Shown: positions 15,325-25,401, counted from the stretch's first letter. The stretch: DNA of 64,000 nt from Mycolicibacterium fallax (GCF_010726955.1 NZ_AP022603.1:1612001-1676000); one strand, 5' to 3'. The notes: a model not told the origin generated them from the sequence alone. Translations and numbers: made by a program.

Positions 15325-15983
15325 GGCTTGTCCGCCCGGATGACTACCAGCCGTTCGCTGCGCCGACCGAGCGCCAGTCGGCCCGCCGACTCCAGGGCCC
15401 GGGCCTGGGACGACAACACCGGCCCGAAGGGAATCGATTTCGTCGCAATGATTTCGGCCCGAAGTCCGGCGTTGACTAGCCGGCGAAGGGATTCCTCGGC
15501 GCCTGCCAGGCTGGACTGGACCACAAACAGGGTTCCTCCGTCGCTGAGCAGGTCCGGCGCGGCCGCACACAGGGGGTCGAGCATCCGGCGGCCGTCGGCG
15601 CCGCCATCCCAGGACACCGGCGGCCCCGCGGACGCCGGGATCTCGGCGTCGTCGGGGTCGGTCAGCACCGGCACGTAGGGCGGATTGGACAGCACTAGGT
15701 CGAACGGCGCAAACTCCAGCGCTCGGGTCCACGAGCCCAGCCGCACGTCAACGGCAGCGTCCGCGGCGGCCACCTGGGCGCGCGCGCAGCGCACCGCGTT
15801 GGGACAGACATCGAAGGCGGTCACCGTACCGCCGAGGCCCGCGGCCGCGATCGCCACCACCCCGCTGCCGGTGCCCAGGTCGGCAACCCGGCGTCCCCGC
15901 AGCGGGCCGCCCGCGGTCACGGCGTCGATGAGCAACTGGGAATCCTGCTGCGGGCGATACACCCCGGCCGGCGCGGCGGTCAT
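15321..15983 (-). CDS. HemK-like SAM-dependent methyltransferase
   Basis: 220 residues. SAM motif VADLGTGSGVVAIAAA (about 33-48), acidic post-motif FDVCPNAV, and the N6/glutamine-amide methyltransferase signature LVLSNPPYVP. It resembles HemK2/MTQ2-type short methyltransferases, which methylate Gln in release factors or other proteins, but it lacks the N-terminal helical domain of PrmC. The substrate is unknown. The ATG follows GGAAAGGA and lies 29 bp after a SigF-type promoter. It is the first gene of a two-gene operon with the CDGSH protein. Confidence 0.87.
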   Translation of the reverse strand: MTAAPAGVYRPQQDSQLLIDAVTAGGPLRGRRVADLGTGSGVVAIAAAGLGGTVTAFDVCPNAVRCARAQVAAADAAVDVRLGSWTRALEFAPFDLVLSNPPYVPVLTDPDDAEIPASAGPPVSWDGGADGRRMLDPLCAAAPDLLSDGGTLFVVQSSLAGAEESLRRLVNAGLRAEIIATKSIPFGPVLSSQARALESAGRLALGRRSERLVVIRADKP

Positions 15984-16012
15984 CTCGATCCTTTCCGTCG
16001 ATGCGCCCGGGA

Positions 16013-16037
16013 TACCCGCGCCGGCGGCAGATCAAAC
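16013..16037 (-). promoter_or_regulatory. SigF-type promoter for methyltransferase-CDGSH operon
   Basis: Minus strand: GTTT (16037-16034), 16-nt spacer, GGGTA (16017-16013), 29 bp before the ATG. Same form as the promoters of the converging operon, katE and rsbW. Confidence 0.76.
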
Positions 16038-16061
16038 GGACATCGGGTGTCCCGCAGAGGG

Positions 16062-16748
16062 CTACCCCGCCGGCGGCACCCGCAAATGCGCGGTGAGCAA
16101 TAACCGATCGAACACCACCCGGTCCGGCAGCACGTCGCCATAGTCCAGCGCGGCGATCTCGGTGGCGATCTGCTCGGCCAGCGGTCGCAGCTTGGTGTTG
16201 GTCTCCTGGGACCGCCACCGCAACAGATCGAAGGCGGCGTCGGCGTCGATCCGGTAGATCAGCATCAGCATGCCCTTGACCTGCTCGATCCCGCCGCGGG
16301 CCTCGGCGATCTCGGCGACCGCCTCGCTGAGTGCCGCCTGGTCGGCATCGGCCCGAGCGGGCGTGACGTCGATGTAGAAACCGTTCGTCCCGATCACCGC
16401 GCCGGCGTCGTCATGCAACTGGTCACCGACCACGACGACGTGGTGGACCGCGCCGGCGGTGTCGACGATGCGATGCCGGGTGCTGAACGCCGCGCCGGTG
16501 CGGCGCATCACCGCCAGGATGTCGGACACCTGGCCCAGGTCCTCGGGGTGTTTGTGCGAGAGCACCAGTTCGGTGGTCGGATTCGCCGTCCCGGCCGGAT
16601 AACCGTGCATGCGCTCGACCTGCGCGGACCACTCCCAGCGCTCGCCATCGAGATAGAACCGGAACCAGCCGACCCGCAGCGGCTCACCGACCGACAGCGC
16701 GTGCTCGATCGAGGTCTGGTGTCCGGCGTCAACCGCGTCAGTGGCCAT
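16062..16748 (-). CDS. PAS and ANTAR domain regulator
   Basis: 228 residues from the ATG at 16748 (a longer frame to 16832 adds an unlikely basic leader). A PAS fold (about 25-125) with the WEWSAQVERMHGYPAG pattern is followed by an ANTAR domain (about 140-205) containing ARGGIEQVKGMLMLIYRIDADAAFDLLRWRSQ. ANTAR domains bind paired RNA hexaloops and prevent termination; the PAS domain would sense a ligand or redox state. This PAS-ANTAR layout is common in mycobacteria. Target RNAs are unknown and no ANTAR hairpin pair was identified nearby. Confidence 0.9.
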   Translation of the reverse strand: MATDAVDAGHQTSIEHALSVGEPLRVGWFRFYLDGERWEWSAQVERMHGYPAGTANPTTELVLSHKHPEDLGQVSDILAVMRRTGAAFSTRHRIVDTAGAVHHVVVVGDQLHDDAGAVIGTNGFYIDVTPARADADQAALSEAVAEIAEARGGIEQVKGMLMLIYRIDADAAFDLLRWRSQETNTKLRPLAEQIATEIAALDYGDVLPDRVVFDRLLLTAHLRVPPAG

Positions 16749-16910
16749 CGTGCCGAGTTTCCCCCGCATCGCCGCATTTGGAGCAGACGGCCCGACGGCC
16801 GATTCCCTGAGGATACGACACGACCGAGGCAAACAGGCATTTACTTGGACACTCGGTCCCGCTAAATTGGCCGCAACGATCCGCCGTCACCGATCCGTCA
16901 GGAGGCAACG

Positions 16911-17909
16911 ATGCCGACCCTCGCATCCGCGGTAGCCACCCCCGCACCCGGTTACCGGGAACTGCTCGCCGTGCTGTCGGAGGGCTCGGTCCGCCGCCGC
17001 TTCGACCCCTACCTCGACATTGACTGGGACGCCCCGGAGCTCGCGCTGGACCCCGAGGACCCGCGCTGGGTGCTGTCGGGCACCGTCGACCCGCTCGGCG
17101 CCACCCGGTGGTACCAGGATCAGCCGCTGGAGCGCCAGATCGCCATCGGCCGGTGGCGCACGATGAACACCGTCAAGGTGGGTGCGGCGTTCGAAAGCAT
17201 CCTGATCCGCGGGCTGATGGCCTTCATCATGGGTCTGCCGAACAACTCCCCGGAATTCCGCTACGCCCTGCACGAGATGACCGAAGAGTGCAACCACATC
17301 CAGATGTTCCAGGAGTTGGTCAACCGCTCCGGCGCCGACGTGCCGGGCATGAGTCCGCTGTTCCGCCGACTGTCCCCCTTCATCGGCCTGGTCGGCCACA
17401 TCTCGCCGTCCGCGTTCATGGCCGGGATCCTCGCCGGCGAGGAGCCCATCGATCATTTTCAGAAGGCGCTGATCCGCGAGGACGCCAACCTCCCGCCCGC
17501 GGTGCTGCGAACCATGCAGATTCACATCGCCGAGGAGGCCCGGCACATCTCCTGGGCCAACGAGTTCCTCAAGACGTACTGGCCCGAGCGGTCGTGGCGG
17601 ATGAAGGCCTTCGCCACCGTCGCGTTCCCGTTGTTGCTGCGCTACCTGGCCTACGAGATCATGACGCCGTCGAAGAAGATCTTCATGGCCGAATTCGACA
17701 TTCCCGCGGAGGTGTTCCGCGAGGCGTTCTGGCGCGGGCCGCAGGCACGCCGGATCATGGCCGGGTACTTCCCCGAGATGCGTGCGCTGGCAGCCGATCT
17801 CGGCCTGATGAACCGCGTCGGCCGCCGGCTGTGGAAGATCTGCCGGATCGACGGCGACGCCGCCCGCTACCGCAGCGCCCCGAAACGCGAAGCGATTGCG
17901 ATCGCCTGA
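16911..17909 (+). CDS. AurF-like diiron oxygenase family protein (Rv0885-like)
   Basis: 332 residues, with the two Glu/His iron-binding helices EMTEECNHIQMF (about 122-133) and HIAEEARHISWANEF (about 206-220) of AurF p-aminobenzoate N-oxygenase-like proteins. The ATG follows AGGAGG. The next gene, fprB, starts inside the stop (TGATG), so the two are coupled, and a ferredoxin/reductase next door is a natural electron source for a diiron oxygenase. The same pair is Rv0885-Rv0886 in M. tuberculosis. The substrate is unknown. Confidence 0.88.
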   Translation: MPTLASAVATPAPGYRELLAVLSEGSVRRRFDPYLDIDWDAPELALDPEDPRWVLSGTVDPLGATRWYQDQPLERQIAIGRWRTMNTVKVGAAFESILIRGLMAFIMGLPNNSPEFRYALHEMTEECNHIQMFQELVNRSGADVPGMSPLFRRLSPFIGLVGHISPSAFMAGILAGEEPIDHFQKALIREDANLPPAVLRTMQIHIAEEARHISWANEFLKTYWPERSWRMKAFATVAFPLLLRYLAYEIMTPSKKIFMAEFDIPAEVFREAFWRGPQARRIMAGYFPEMRALAADLGLMNRVGRRLWKICRIDGDAARYRSAPKREAIAIA

Positions 17910-19333
17910 TGCCGCACGTCATCACCCAGTCCTGCTGCAGCGACGCGTCCTGCGTCTACGCCTGCCCGGTCAACTGCATCCATCCCACCCCCGACGAACC
18001 GGACTTCCTGACCGCACAGATGCTCTACATCGACCCGGTCGAGTGCGTCGACTGCGGTGCCTGCGTCACCGCCTGCCCGGTGGACGCCATCAAGCACGAC
18101 GGCTCGCTGTCACCCGTCGAGCAGATCTTCGCCGACCTGAATGCCGACTTCTACGCCGCGCCGCGGCCCCGGCCGCTGCTGGCTCCCCCGGTTCCGGCGC
18201 TGCAGGTGCGCAACGGCGCGCAGCTGCGGGTCGCCATCGTCGGATCCGGCCCGGCTGCGATGTATGCCGCCGACGAACTCCTGACCATTCCCGGTGCGCG
18301 GGTACGCATTTACGAACGGCTGCAGACCCCGTTCGGGTTGGCCCGGTTCGGGGTGGCGCCCGACCACCAACGCACCCGCGGGGTGACCCGCCAGTTCGAG
18401 CACATCGTGTCCGATCCGCGGGTGGACGTGGTGCTCGGCACCGAGATCGGCGCCGCGCTCAGCCACCACGACCTGATGGCCGAGCACCACGCCGTCATCT
18501 ATGCGGTCGGCGCCGCCACCGACCGGCGCCTCGACATCCCGGGTACCGAGCTGGCCGGCGTCGGGACGGCGACCGAGTTCGTGGCCTGGTACAACGGCCA
18601 CCCAGACCACGCACACCGCAGCTATGACCTGTCCGGGCCGCGGGCGGTCATCATCGGCAACGGCAACGTCGCGCTGGACGTGGCCCGCATCCTGACCATG
18701 GACCCGGAGCTGCTGGCCGGCACCGACATCGCTCCGCACGCGCTGAATGCATTGCGCCACAGCGGGATCGAAGAAGTCGTGGTGGCCGGGCGGCGTGGGC
18801 TCGGGCAGGCCGCGTTCACCGTGCCCGAATTGGCCGGGCTGTGCTCGACGCCGGGCGTCGAGGTCGTGGTCGCCGACGAACACCTGGCCGCCCTGCCCGC
18901 CGACGACCCGCGGGCGCGGATCCTGCGCACCGCCCGGCGGCAGACCGGCGACCGGCGGATTGTGCTGGACTTCCTGCTCGCACCTTCGGGGCTGCTCGGC
19001 CAGCAGCGGGTGCAGGCCGTCCAGTTCGACGGCCGCGAACTGATCCCCGCACCGGACGGGTCGATGCGGGTCAAACCCAACGGCGAGCAACGCACCGTGC
19101 CGGCCGGCCTGGCGCTGACCTCGATCGGCTATCGAGGCCGGCCGGTGCCCGGGCTGCCCTTCGACGAGGCCACCGCGACCGTGCCGCACGACGCCGGCCG
19201 GGTCAGCGGTGTCCGCGGCGCCTACGTGACGGGCTGGATCAAGCGCGGGGCCACCGGCTTCATCGGCACCAACAAATCGTGCGCCCAGGAGACCGTCCGC
19301 AGCCTGGTCGCCGACTACAACGTTTCCGGGTAA
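17909..19333 (+). CDS. fprB: ferredoxin / NADPH:ferredoxin reductase fusion FprB, C-terminally short
   Basis: 474 residues. Residues 1-75 are a 7Fe-type ferredoxin (CSDASCVYACPVNC and CVDCGACVTACPVDAIK). From about 105 an adrenodoxin-reductase-like FAD/NADPH domain follows: VAIVGSGPAAMYAADELL (FAD), FGVAPDH, VIIGNGNVALDVARIL (NADPH), and the late VTGWIKRGATGFIGTNK. The reductase ends about 20 residues after GTNK, whereas FprA and FprB of M. tuberculosis go on for about 70 more (FprB about 575 in total as I recall). There are 32 bp to the next gene, so the tail is truly absent. It should pass electrons from NADPH to partners such as the AurF-like protein. Confidence 0.9.
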   Translation: MPHVITQSCCSDASCVYACPVNCIHPTPDEPDFLTAQMLYIDPVECVDCGACVTACPVDAIKHDGSLSPVEQIFADLNADFYAAPRPRPLLAPPVPALQVRNGAQLRVAIVGSGPAAMYAADELLTIPGARVRIYERLQTPFGLARFGVAPDHQRTRGVTRQFEHIVSDPRVDVVLGTEIGAALSHHDLMAEHHAVIYAVGAATDRRLDIPGTELAGVGTATEFVAWYNGHPDHAHRSYDLSGPRAVIIGNGNVALDVARILTMDPELLAGTDIAPHALNALRHSGIEEVVVAGRRGLGQAAFTVPELAGLCSTPGVEVVVADEHLAALPADDPRARILRTARRQTGDRRIVLDFLLAPSGLLGQQRVQAVQFDGRELIPAPDGSMRVKPNGEQRTVPAGLALTSIGYRGRPVPGLPFDEATATVPHDAGRVSGVRGAYVTGWIKRGATGFIGTNKSCAQETVRSLVADYNVSG

Positions 19334-19365
19334 CCGTCTCCCGTTCATGCGCGCGGCAGGCCCGG

Positions 19366-20091
19366 TCAGCCTGGCGTCAGCGAACCGGTCAGCTCGGCGA
19401 TCATCGCGGTGAACGGGACGTCCGGGCGCACCTCGATCCCGGCCGCGCGGGCGGCGCCGTCAAGCACATACCAGGCGTAGTCGGCCAGGTCCGAGATGAT
19501 CTCGGCGCGCGACCGGGTCGGCGCGGCACCGCGGATCCAGGCCGACAGGGTGGCCTCGATCATCGTCACCACCGCGAACGGCACCGACCGGAACGAGGCG
19601 TCATCGGCGTTGAGCGCCGCGGCGAGCGCCCCGATGATGCCCTCCGCCTGGACCATCATTCGGTGCTTGAACTGACTGACCGCATCCAGCGAGCCGTCGC
19701 TTTCAAAGGTCGGCCCGCGCCGGACGAACTCGTTGAGCCGCGGATGATCGAGCATCCAGTCGGCGACCGCGGCGATGGTGCGGGTCAGGATCTCCCGCAG
19801 CGAGCCGTCGGCCAGGTCGAGCCGCTCATCGAGCACACCCGCGAGATCCTCAAAGGTCAGCGATCGCACTCGCCGTTCGAGTTCGTCCTTGTTGCCGAAC
19901 TGCCGGTAGACCACGGACTTGGCCAGACCGGCCCGCTGCGCGACGTCGCGCACCGAGACATCGGCGTCGGCCGGGCCCTCCTCGATCAGCTCGATCGCCG
20001 CCCGCAGGATCCGGGTGCGCCGCTCGGCGTTGTGCTCTTCCCAGCGCGCCTCATACCCACTGATGGCCGGGACATCGGGGGCGCGGGACAC
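19366..20091 (-). CDS. TetR/AcrR-family transcriptional regulator
   Basis: 241 residues from a GTG at 20091 (an ATG at 20175 would add 28 residues without homology). N-terminal helix-turn-helix: [43 protein letters not shown] (about 25-75), then an all-helical ligand domain. It is divergent from the DUF808 gene, with 96 bp between them, and converges on fprB. The ligand and targets are unknown; the shared intergenic region is the first place to look for its operator. Confidence 0.9.
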   Translation of the reverse strand: MSRAPDVPAISGYEARWEEHNAERRTRILRAAIELIEEGPADADVSVRDVAQRAGLAKSVVYRQFGNKDELERRVRSLTFEDLAGVLDERLDLADGSLREILTRTIAAVADWMLDHPRLNEFVRRGPTFESDGSLDAVSQFKHRMMVQAEGIIGALAAALNADDASFRSVPFAVVTMIEATLSAWIRGAAPTRSRAEIISDLADYAWYVLDGAARAAGIEVRPDVPFTAMIAELTGSLTPG

Positions 20092-20187
20092 CGCTCCGAG
20101 GCTACCGTTCGCCGGGACGCACCGGTACCCGGCGATGCGCCCCACACCGCTGCCAGCGGGTACCGTTTGGGCCATGGTGGGTCAACG

Positions 20188-21132
20188 GTGAGCTCCGGGC
20201 TGTTCGCGCTACTCGACGATGTCGCAGCGCTGGCGAAGCTCGCCGCCGCATCGGTCGACGACGTCGGCGCCGCCGCCGGTCGGGCCACCGCCAAGGCCGC
20301 CGGCGTGGTGATCGACGACACCGCGGTCACCCCGCAGTACGTGCAGGGCATCGCGGCCGAGCGCGAGCTGCCGATCGTCAAGCGGATCGCGATCGGATCG
20401 CTGCGCAACAAGCTGCTGCTGATCCTGCCGGCGGCGCTGCTGCTCAGCCAGTTCGCCCCGTGGGCGCTGACCCCGATCCTGATGCTCGGCGCCACCTATC
20501 TGTGCTACGAGGGCGCCGAGAAGATCTGGGGACGGCTGCGCGGCCACGAGCACAGCGCCGCCGCCGAAAGCGAGATCAAGGACCGCGACGCCGAGGAGAA
20601 GACGGTGGCCGGCGCCATCCGCACCGACCTCATCCTGTCCGCCGAGATCATGGTGATCGCCCTCAACGAGGTTGCCGCACAATCATTCTGGCCGCGACTG
20701 ATCATCCTGGTGGTCGTCGCCTTCGTGATCACCATCGTGGTCTACGGGGTGGTCGGGGCGATCGTGAAGATGGACGACATCGGCTTGAGCCTGGCCCAGC
20801 GCAGCGGCCGGATGGCCCAGCGGATCGGCCGCGGTCTGGTCACCGGGATGCCAAAGGTGCTGGCCACCCTCTCGACGGTGGGCATCGTGGCGATGCTCTG
20901 GGTCGGCGGTCACATCCTGCTCACCGGCACCGACAAGGTCGGCTGGCACAGCCCGTACGCGATCGTGCACCACCTGGAGGAGCTGGTGTCCGATGCCACC
21001 GGTGCGGCCGGGCCGGCGCTGGCGTGGCTCACCAACACCGGCATCTCGGCGGTGATCGGCCTGGTCGTGGGCGGACTGGTCCTCGCGGTGCTCGCCATGC
21101 TGCCGTCGCGATCGGCGCAGCCGCACCAGTAG
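20188..21132 (+). CDS. DUF808-family membrane protein
   Basis: 314 residues from the GTG that gives the family start [19 protein letters not shown]. The conserved block [25 protein letters not shown] follows, then five or so membrane helices (about 75-100, 150-165, 167-190, 230-250, 285-305). Found in proteobacteria as YedI and in mycobacteria; function unknown, inner membrane. It is divergent from the TetR gene, which may control it. Confidence 0.88.
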   Translation: MSSGLFALLDDVAALAKLAAASVDDVGAAAGRATAKAAGVVIDDTAVTPQYVQGIAAERELPIVKRIAIGSLRNKLLLILPAALLLSQFAPWALTPILMLGATYLCYEGAEKIWGRLRGHEHSAAAESEIKDRDAEEKTVAGAIRTDLILSAEIMVIALNEVAAQSFWPRLIILVVVAFVITIVVYGVVGAIVKMDDIGLSLAQRSGRMAQRIGRGLVTGMPKVLATLSTVGIVAMLWVGGHILLTGTDKVGWHSPYAIVHHLEELVSDATGAAGPALAWLTNTGISAVIGLVVGGLVLAVLAMLPSRSAQPHQ

Positions 21133-21161
21133 CCGGCCGCCGGCGCGGTAGCGTGCCGGTC

Positions 21162-21935
21162 ATGAGCCCCGAACTGGTCCGCTACGACCTGACCGAGCCC
21201 TCGGAGATCGGCGGTCGGGTCGCCGTCGTCACGGTCAACGATCCCGACCGCCGCAACGCCGTCACCGACGCCATGTCCGCGCAGTTGCGCGCGGCCGTCG
21301 AGCGCGCCGAGTCCGATCAAGCGGTGCATGCCCTGGTGGTCACCGGGGCATGCACGGCGTTCTGCGCGGGCGCCGACCTGAGTGCGCTCGGTGCGGCCGC
21401 CGAGGACGGCCTGCTGCGGATTTACGACGGGTTCATGGCGATCGCCGGCTGCGCGCTGCCCACCATCGCGGCCGTCAACGGCGCCGCCGTCGGCGCCGGG
21501 CTGAACCTGGCGCTGGCCGCCGACGTCCGGATCGCCGGCCCGCGCGCCCTGTTCGACGCCCGCTTCCAGAAGCTGGGCATCCATCCCGGCGGCGGAGCCA
21601 CCTGGATGCTGCAACGGGCGGTCGGACCGCAGGCGGCTCGGGCCGCACTGCTGTTCGGCATGCGGTTTGACGCCGACGCCGCCGTCGCCCACGGTCTGGC
21701 GCTGCGCACCGCCGACGACGCGCTCGCCGACGCCCTGCAGCTGGCCGGCGGCCCGGCGGCGGCGCCGCGGGAGGTGGTGCTGGCGACCAAGGCGAGCATG
21801 CGCGCGACCTGTCAACCCGGCGCCGCCGAGGCCGACCTGCACGACGCCGCGATGCGGATCGAGCTGGGGCCGCAGGCCCGGTCCATTCAGTCCCCGGAGT
21901 TCCAGGACCGGCTGCGCTCGGCGACCCGCCGCTGA
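21162..21935 (+). CDS. enoyl-CoA hydratase/isomerase family protein
   Basis: 257 residues, crotonase fold. Oxyanion-hole segments are [10 protein letters not shown] (about 64-73) and [22 protein letters not shown] (about 98-119); the region after [21 protein letters not shown] carries the variable catalytic residue, here Gly-rich where hydratases have Glu (GGGATW), so hydratase activity is not assured. It could be an isomerase, hydrolase or hydratase in fatty acid or amino acid breakdown. It converges on bkdC. Confidence 0.88.
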   Translation: MSPELVRYDLTEPSEIGGRVAVVTVNDPDRRNAVTDAMSAQLRAAVERAESDQAVHALVVTGACTAFCAGADLSALGAAAEDGLLRIYDGFMAIAGCALPTIAAVNGAAVGAGLNLALAADVRIAGPRALFDARFQKLGIHPGGGATWMLQRAVGPQAARAALLFGMRFDADAAVAHGLALRTADDALADALQLAGGPAAAPREVVLATKASMRATCQPGAAEADLHDAAMRIELGPQARSIQSPEFQDRLRSATRR

Positions 21936-21943
21936 ACCCGGGC

Positions 21944-23155
21944 CTAGAGTTCCAGCAGGGCGGTCTCGGGCGCCTCGATCAGCGCGCGCAGCCCGACGAG
22001 GAACCCGGCGACCTGGGCGCCGTCGGCGACCCGATGGTCGAAGGCACAGGTCAGCTGCGCGGTGGGGCGGGCGGCAAGTTCCCCATCGATGACGACGGCG
22101 CGCGGCCGGATCGCACCCATGCCCAGAATGGCGGCCTCCGGGTGGTTGATCACCGGCACGCCGTCATCGAGCCCGAGGGCACCGAAGTTCGACACCGTGA
22201 ACGTCGAGCCGGTCAGCGCGGCGGGCGCCAGGGCGCCGTCGCGGGCCGCGTCGATCAGCCCGGCGACGGCCTGCGCCAGCTCCCGGGTGGTTTTGGCCTG
22301 GGCGTCGTGCACGACCGGCACCAGCAGACCGCGCGGCGCGGCCACCCCGAACCCGAGATGCACGCCGCGATGGGTGCGGATCTGCGGGCCGTCCGGGCCG
22401 TCGACCCAGCTGGAGTTGAGGATCCGGTGCCGGGTCAGGGCGTGCACGACCAGCCGCAGGGTCAGCACGAACGGGGTGATCTCCAGCCGGCCGGCGAGCT
22501 GCAGCAGCCGCGCACAGTCCACCTCGATGCGGGCGTGCGCGTCGGGGATCTCCCGGCGTGCGGCGCTCATCCGCCGGGCCATCTCCGCCTGCACGCCGCG
22601 CACCGGTTGCAGTTCATCGGCGGCGGACTCGCCGGCGGACTCGGCCGCCGCCAGCACCGCGTCGCGGCCGACGATTCCGTCCGGGCCGGCCCGCACCGCG
22701 CCGAGGTCCACCTGCAGGTCCGCGGCCAGCCGGCGCACCGACGGTTTGGCCCGCGGCCGCGAGCCCGGCCGGCGCCGGCTGCGGTCGGCGCCGGCGTCGG
22801 CCCCGTAGCCCACCAGCACGCTGTCGCGGGCCGGCGCGGCGCTCTCAGCCGGCCGGGCGCTCTCGACCGGCCGGGCGGCCTCGGCCGGCGCGGTGCCGGT
22901 TGCCTCGAAGCGGACCAGCAGCGCCCCCACCGGCAGCACGTCGCCGACCGCGCCGCCCAGCGCGCGCACCCGGCCGGCGACCGGGCTGGGGATCTCGACG
23001 GCGGCCTTGGCGGTCTCCACCGTGCACAGCACCTGGTTCAGCGCCACCTCGTCGCCGAGGGCCACCTCCCACTGCGTCACGGTGACGTCCTCCAGGCCCT
23101 CCCCGAGGTCGGGCACCAGGAACTCCCCGCCGCGCGGCTCACCGGTCCCGGTCAT
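21944..23155 (-). CDS. bkdC: branched-chain keto acid dehydrogenase E2 (BkdC)
   Basis: 403 residues. N-terminal lipoyl domain (about 8-85) with the lipoylated Lys in [15 protein letters not shown], a peripheral subunit-binding domain ([15 protein letters not shown], about 140-175), and a C-terminal acyltransferase domain with the catalytic [10 protein letters not shown] (His and Asp) near residue 370. It is the core of the branched-chain 2-oxo acid dehydrogenase complex in the cytoplasm. The ATG follows GGAGG and overlaps the bkdB stop (ATGA). It is the last gene of the accD1-to-bkdC operon. Confidence 0.95.
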   Translation of the reverse strand: MTGTGEPRGGEFLVPDLGEGLEDVTVTQWEVALGDEVALNQVLCTVETAKAAVEIPSPVAGRVRALGGAVGDVLPVGALLVRFEATGTAPAEAARPVESARPAESAAPARDSVLVGYGADAGADRSRRRPGSRPRAKPSVRRLAADLQVDLGAVRAGPDGIVGRDAVLAAAESAGESAADELQPVRGVQAEMARRMSAARREIPDAHARIEVDCARLLQLAGRLEITPFVLTLRLVVHALTRHRILNSSWVDGPDGPQIRTHRGVHLGFGVAAPRGLLVPVVHDAQAKTTRELAQAVAGLIDAARDGALAPAALTGSTFTVSNFGALGLDDGVPVINHPEAAILGMGAIRPRAVVIDGELAARPTAQLTCAFDHRVADGAQVAGFLVGLRALIEAPETALLEL

Positions 23156-24180
23156 GGTGCCTCCAAGGTCCGTTCGACGCAGTCCAGCAGCCGGTCGACC
23201 CCCGGCAGCCAGCTCGTCTCGAGCCGCGCCGGCGGGTAGGGGGTGTCGAAACCGGTGGCGCGCAGCACCGGCGCCTCCAGGTCGTAGAACAGTTCCTCGC
23301 TGAGGCGGGCGGCCAACTCGGCGCCGAACCCCAGGGTGCGTGGGCCCTCGTGCAGCACCACGGCCCGGCCGGTGCGGCGCACCGAATCCGCGACGGTGTC
23401 GAAGTCCAGCGGGTTCAGCGACCGCAGGTCGACGACCTCCAGGCTCCAATCATGTTCGGCGGCGGCCAGTTCGGCCGCCGCCAGCGCGGTGCCGACCAGC
23501 GGGCCGTAGCTGATGACGGTGGCATCGTCGCCCGGCCGGGCGATCACGGCCCGGCCGATCGGGGGCCCCGGGGTGGTCGGGTCGACCAGTCCGCGGCTCC
23601 AGTACCGGCGCTTGGGCTCCAGGAAGATCACCGGATCTGGGCTGGCGATCGCGTGCCGCAGCAGCCAGTAGGCGTCCGACGGGGTGGCCGGCACCACCAC
23701 CTTCAACCCCGCGGTGTGCGCCCAGTAGGTTTCGGTGGACTCCGAGTGATGTTCCACCGCACCAATTCCACCGAACGACGGGATCCGGATGGTGACCGCC
23801 AACTCGATGTCGCCGCGGGTGCGCATCCGGTATTTGGCCAGGTGGCTGACGATCTGGTCGAACGCCGGATAGCTGAAGCCGTCGAACTGCAGCTCGGGCA
23901 CCGGCACCAGCCCCCGGATCGCCATCCCGATCGCGATGCCGATGATCGCCGACTCGGCCAGCGGCGTGTCGAAACAGCGGGACGGCCCGAAGGTTTCGGC
24001 CAGCCCGTCGGTCACCCGGAACACCCCGCCGAGGGCGGCCACGTCCTCGCCGAAGACCAGGACCCGGTCGTCGGCGGCCATCACGTCGCGCAGCGCCCGG
24101 TTGATCGCGGCGACCATGGTGAGTTCGGCGGCGACGCCGGGGTTTTCGGCCGCGGGCGGTCGTGCGAAGGTGGCGGTCAT
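23152..24180 (-). CDS. bkdB: branched-chain keto acid dehydrogenase E1 beta (BkdB)
   Basis: 342 residues, transketolase pyrimidine-binding plus C-terminal domain. Conserved [16 protein letters not shown] (about 43-58), [40 protein letters not shown] and [12 protein letters not shown] are visible. With BkdA it forms the alpha2-beta2 thiamine-diphosphate decarboxylase that acts on 2-oxo acids from Leu, Ile and Val. The start at 24180 (MTATFARPP) leaves 1 bp from the bkdA stop; an earlier in-frame start would overlap bkdA. Confidence 0.95.
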   Translation of the reverse strand: MTATFARPPAAENPGVAAELTMVAAINRALRDVMAADDRVLVFGEDVAALGGVFRVTDGLAETFGPSRCFDTPLAESAIIGIAIGMAIRGLVPVPELQFDGFSYPAFDQIVSHLAKYRMRTRGDIELAVTIRIPSFGGIGAVEHHSESTETYWAHTAGLKVVVPATPSDAYWLLRHAIASPDPVIFLEPKRRYWSRGLVDPTTPGPPIGRAVIARPGDDATVISYGPLVGTALAAAELAAAEHDWSLEVVDLRSLNPLDFDTVADSVRRTGRAVVLHEGPRTLGFGAELAARLSEELFYDLEAPVLRATGFDTPYPPARLETSWLPGVDRLLDCVERTLEAP

Positions 24181-24181
24181 C

Positions 24182-25288
24182 TCAGGTCTCCCTGACCAGT
24201 TCGGCGCGCAATTGCTCACGCTGGGCGGCCAGGTCCGGGGTGATGTCGTGGTAGACCGCGTCGAACAGCTCGGTGGGGTCGGGGTCGACGGCCCCGACGA
24301 CCGCGGCCCGCAGCTCGTCGCACAGCCGCTGCGCGTGCTGCTCGCTGCGCTGCCGCAGCCGGTCGGTCCAGAGCCCGATGTGCTGTAGGTATTTTCGGAA
24401 GCGGTCCAGCGGATCGAGGGCCTGCCAGTGCCGAAGCTCGGCGTCGTCGCGGTAGCGGGTCGGGTCGTCGGAGGTGGTGTGCGGGCCCATCCGGTAGGTC
24501 AGCGCCTCGACCAGCGCCGGTCCCCCGCCGGCCCGGGCGCGGGCGGCGACCGCCGCCGTCACGGCGTAGCAGGCCAGCACGTCGTTGCCGTCGACCCGGA
24601 TGCCGGGCATTCCGTAGCCGGCCGCCCGGCTCGCGATCGACGGCCCGCCGACCTGGCGGTGCACCGGAACCGAGATGGCCCACTGGTTGTTCTGCACATA
24701 GAACACGCACGGCGCGGCGAACACCGCGGCGAAGTTCAGCGCCTCGTGCACGTCGCCCTCGCTGGTCGCGCCGTCGCCGAGGAACGCCACCGTGACGCCG
24801 TCCTCGCCGAGGTGCCGGGCCGCCATCGCCGCGCCGACGGCGTGCAGCTGCTGGGTGCCGATCGGGATCGAGATCGGGGCGCAGTTGAACGCGGTGAATC
24901 CCAGCCCGCCGTGCCAGGACCCGCGCCACAGCGCACTCATCTGCGCGACGGTGATCCCGCGGACCAGCAGCACCCCCAGCTCGCGGTACTGCGGAAACAG
25001 CCAGTCGGTGCTCGGCAGGCAGGCCGCCGCGCCGACCTGGGCGGCCTCCTGGCCGCGGCAGGACGCATAAAGCGCCAGCTCGCCCTGCCGCTGCAGGTTG
25101 GTGAACTCGGTGTCCAGCGCCCGGGTGACCGCCATCATCTGGTAGAGCCGGTCCAGGGTTTCCCGGGGCAGATCCCGGCCGACCCGGTCCTCCTCGGTGG
25201 GGGTGCCGTCGGGCCGGATCAGTTGTAGCGGCGGGGATTCGGCTGCCGCCGGCGCGTCGAACAGCGCGGAGTGAACGGAACTCGCCAT
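24182..25288 (-). CDS. bkdA: branched-chain keto acid dehydrogenase E1 alpha (BkdA)
   Basis: 368 residues, thiamine-diphosphate-binding E1 alpha. The cofactor motif GDGATSEGDVHEALNFAAVFAAP... with NNQWAIS (about 180-215) is complete, and the phosphorylation-loop region YRMGPHTTSDDPTRYR is present. It starts after a perfect AGGAGG. 113 bp separate it from citE upstream, so bkdABC may have its own promoter besides reading from the operon. It decarboxylates branched-chain 2-oxo acids together with BkdB. Confidence 0.95.
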   Translation of the reverse strand: MASSVHSALFDAPAAAESPPLQLIRPDGTPTEEDRVGRDLPRETLDRLYQMMAVTRALDTEFTNLQRQGELALYASCRGQEAAQVGAAACLPSTDWLFPQYRELGVLLVRGITVAQMSALWRGSWHGGLGFTAFNCAPISIPIGTQQLHAVGAAMAARHLGEDGVTVAFLGDGATSEGDVHEALNFAAVFAAPCVFYVQNNQWAISVPVHRQVGGPSIASRAAGYGMPGIRVDGNDVLACYAVTAAVAARARAGGGPALVEALTYRMGPHTTSDDPTRYRDDAELRHWQALDPLDRFRKYLQHIGLWTDRLRQRSEQHAQRLCDELRAAVVGAVDPDPTELFDAVYHDITPDLAAQREQLRAELVRET

Positions 25289-25401
25289 GGCGCCTCCTGC
25301 AGCCGCTGCCCGCATGTTCGGCGGGCAGTCAACGTTCGGTGCTGACCAGCGCGGGTTCACAGAGCGGCCCCGCTTGTGGCGGCACCGGCGGGCGTCCCGG
25401 G

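Noticed and set aside
19334..19365. Frameshifted continuation of fprB
   Set aside because: Only 32 bp remain before the TetR stop and no frame there resembles the missing FprA/FprB tail.
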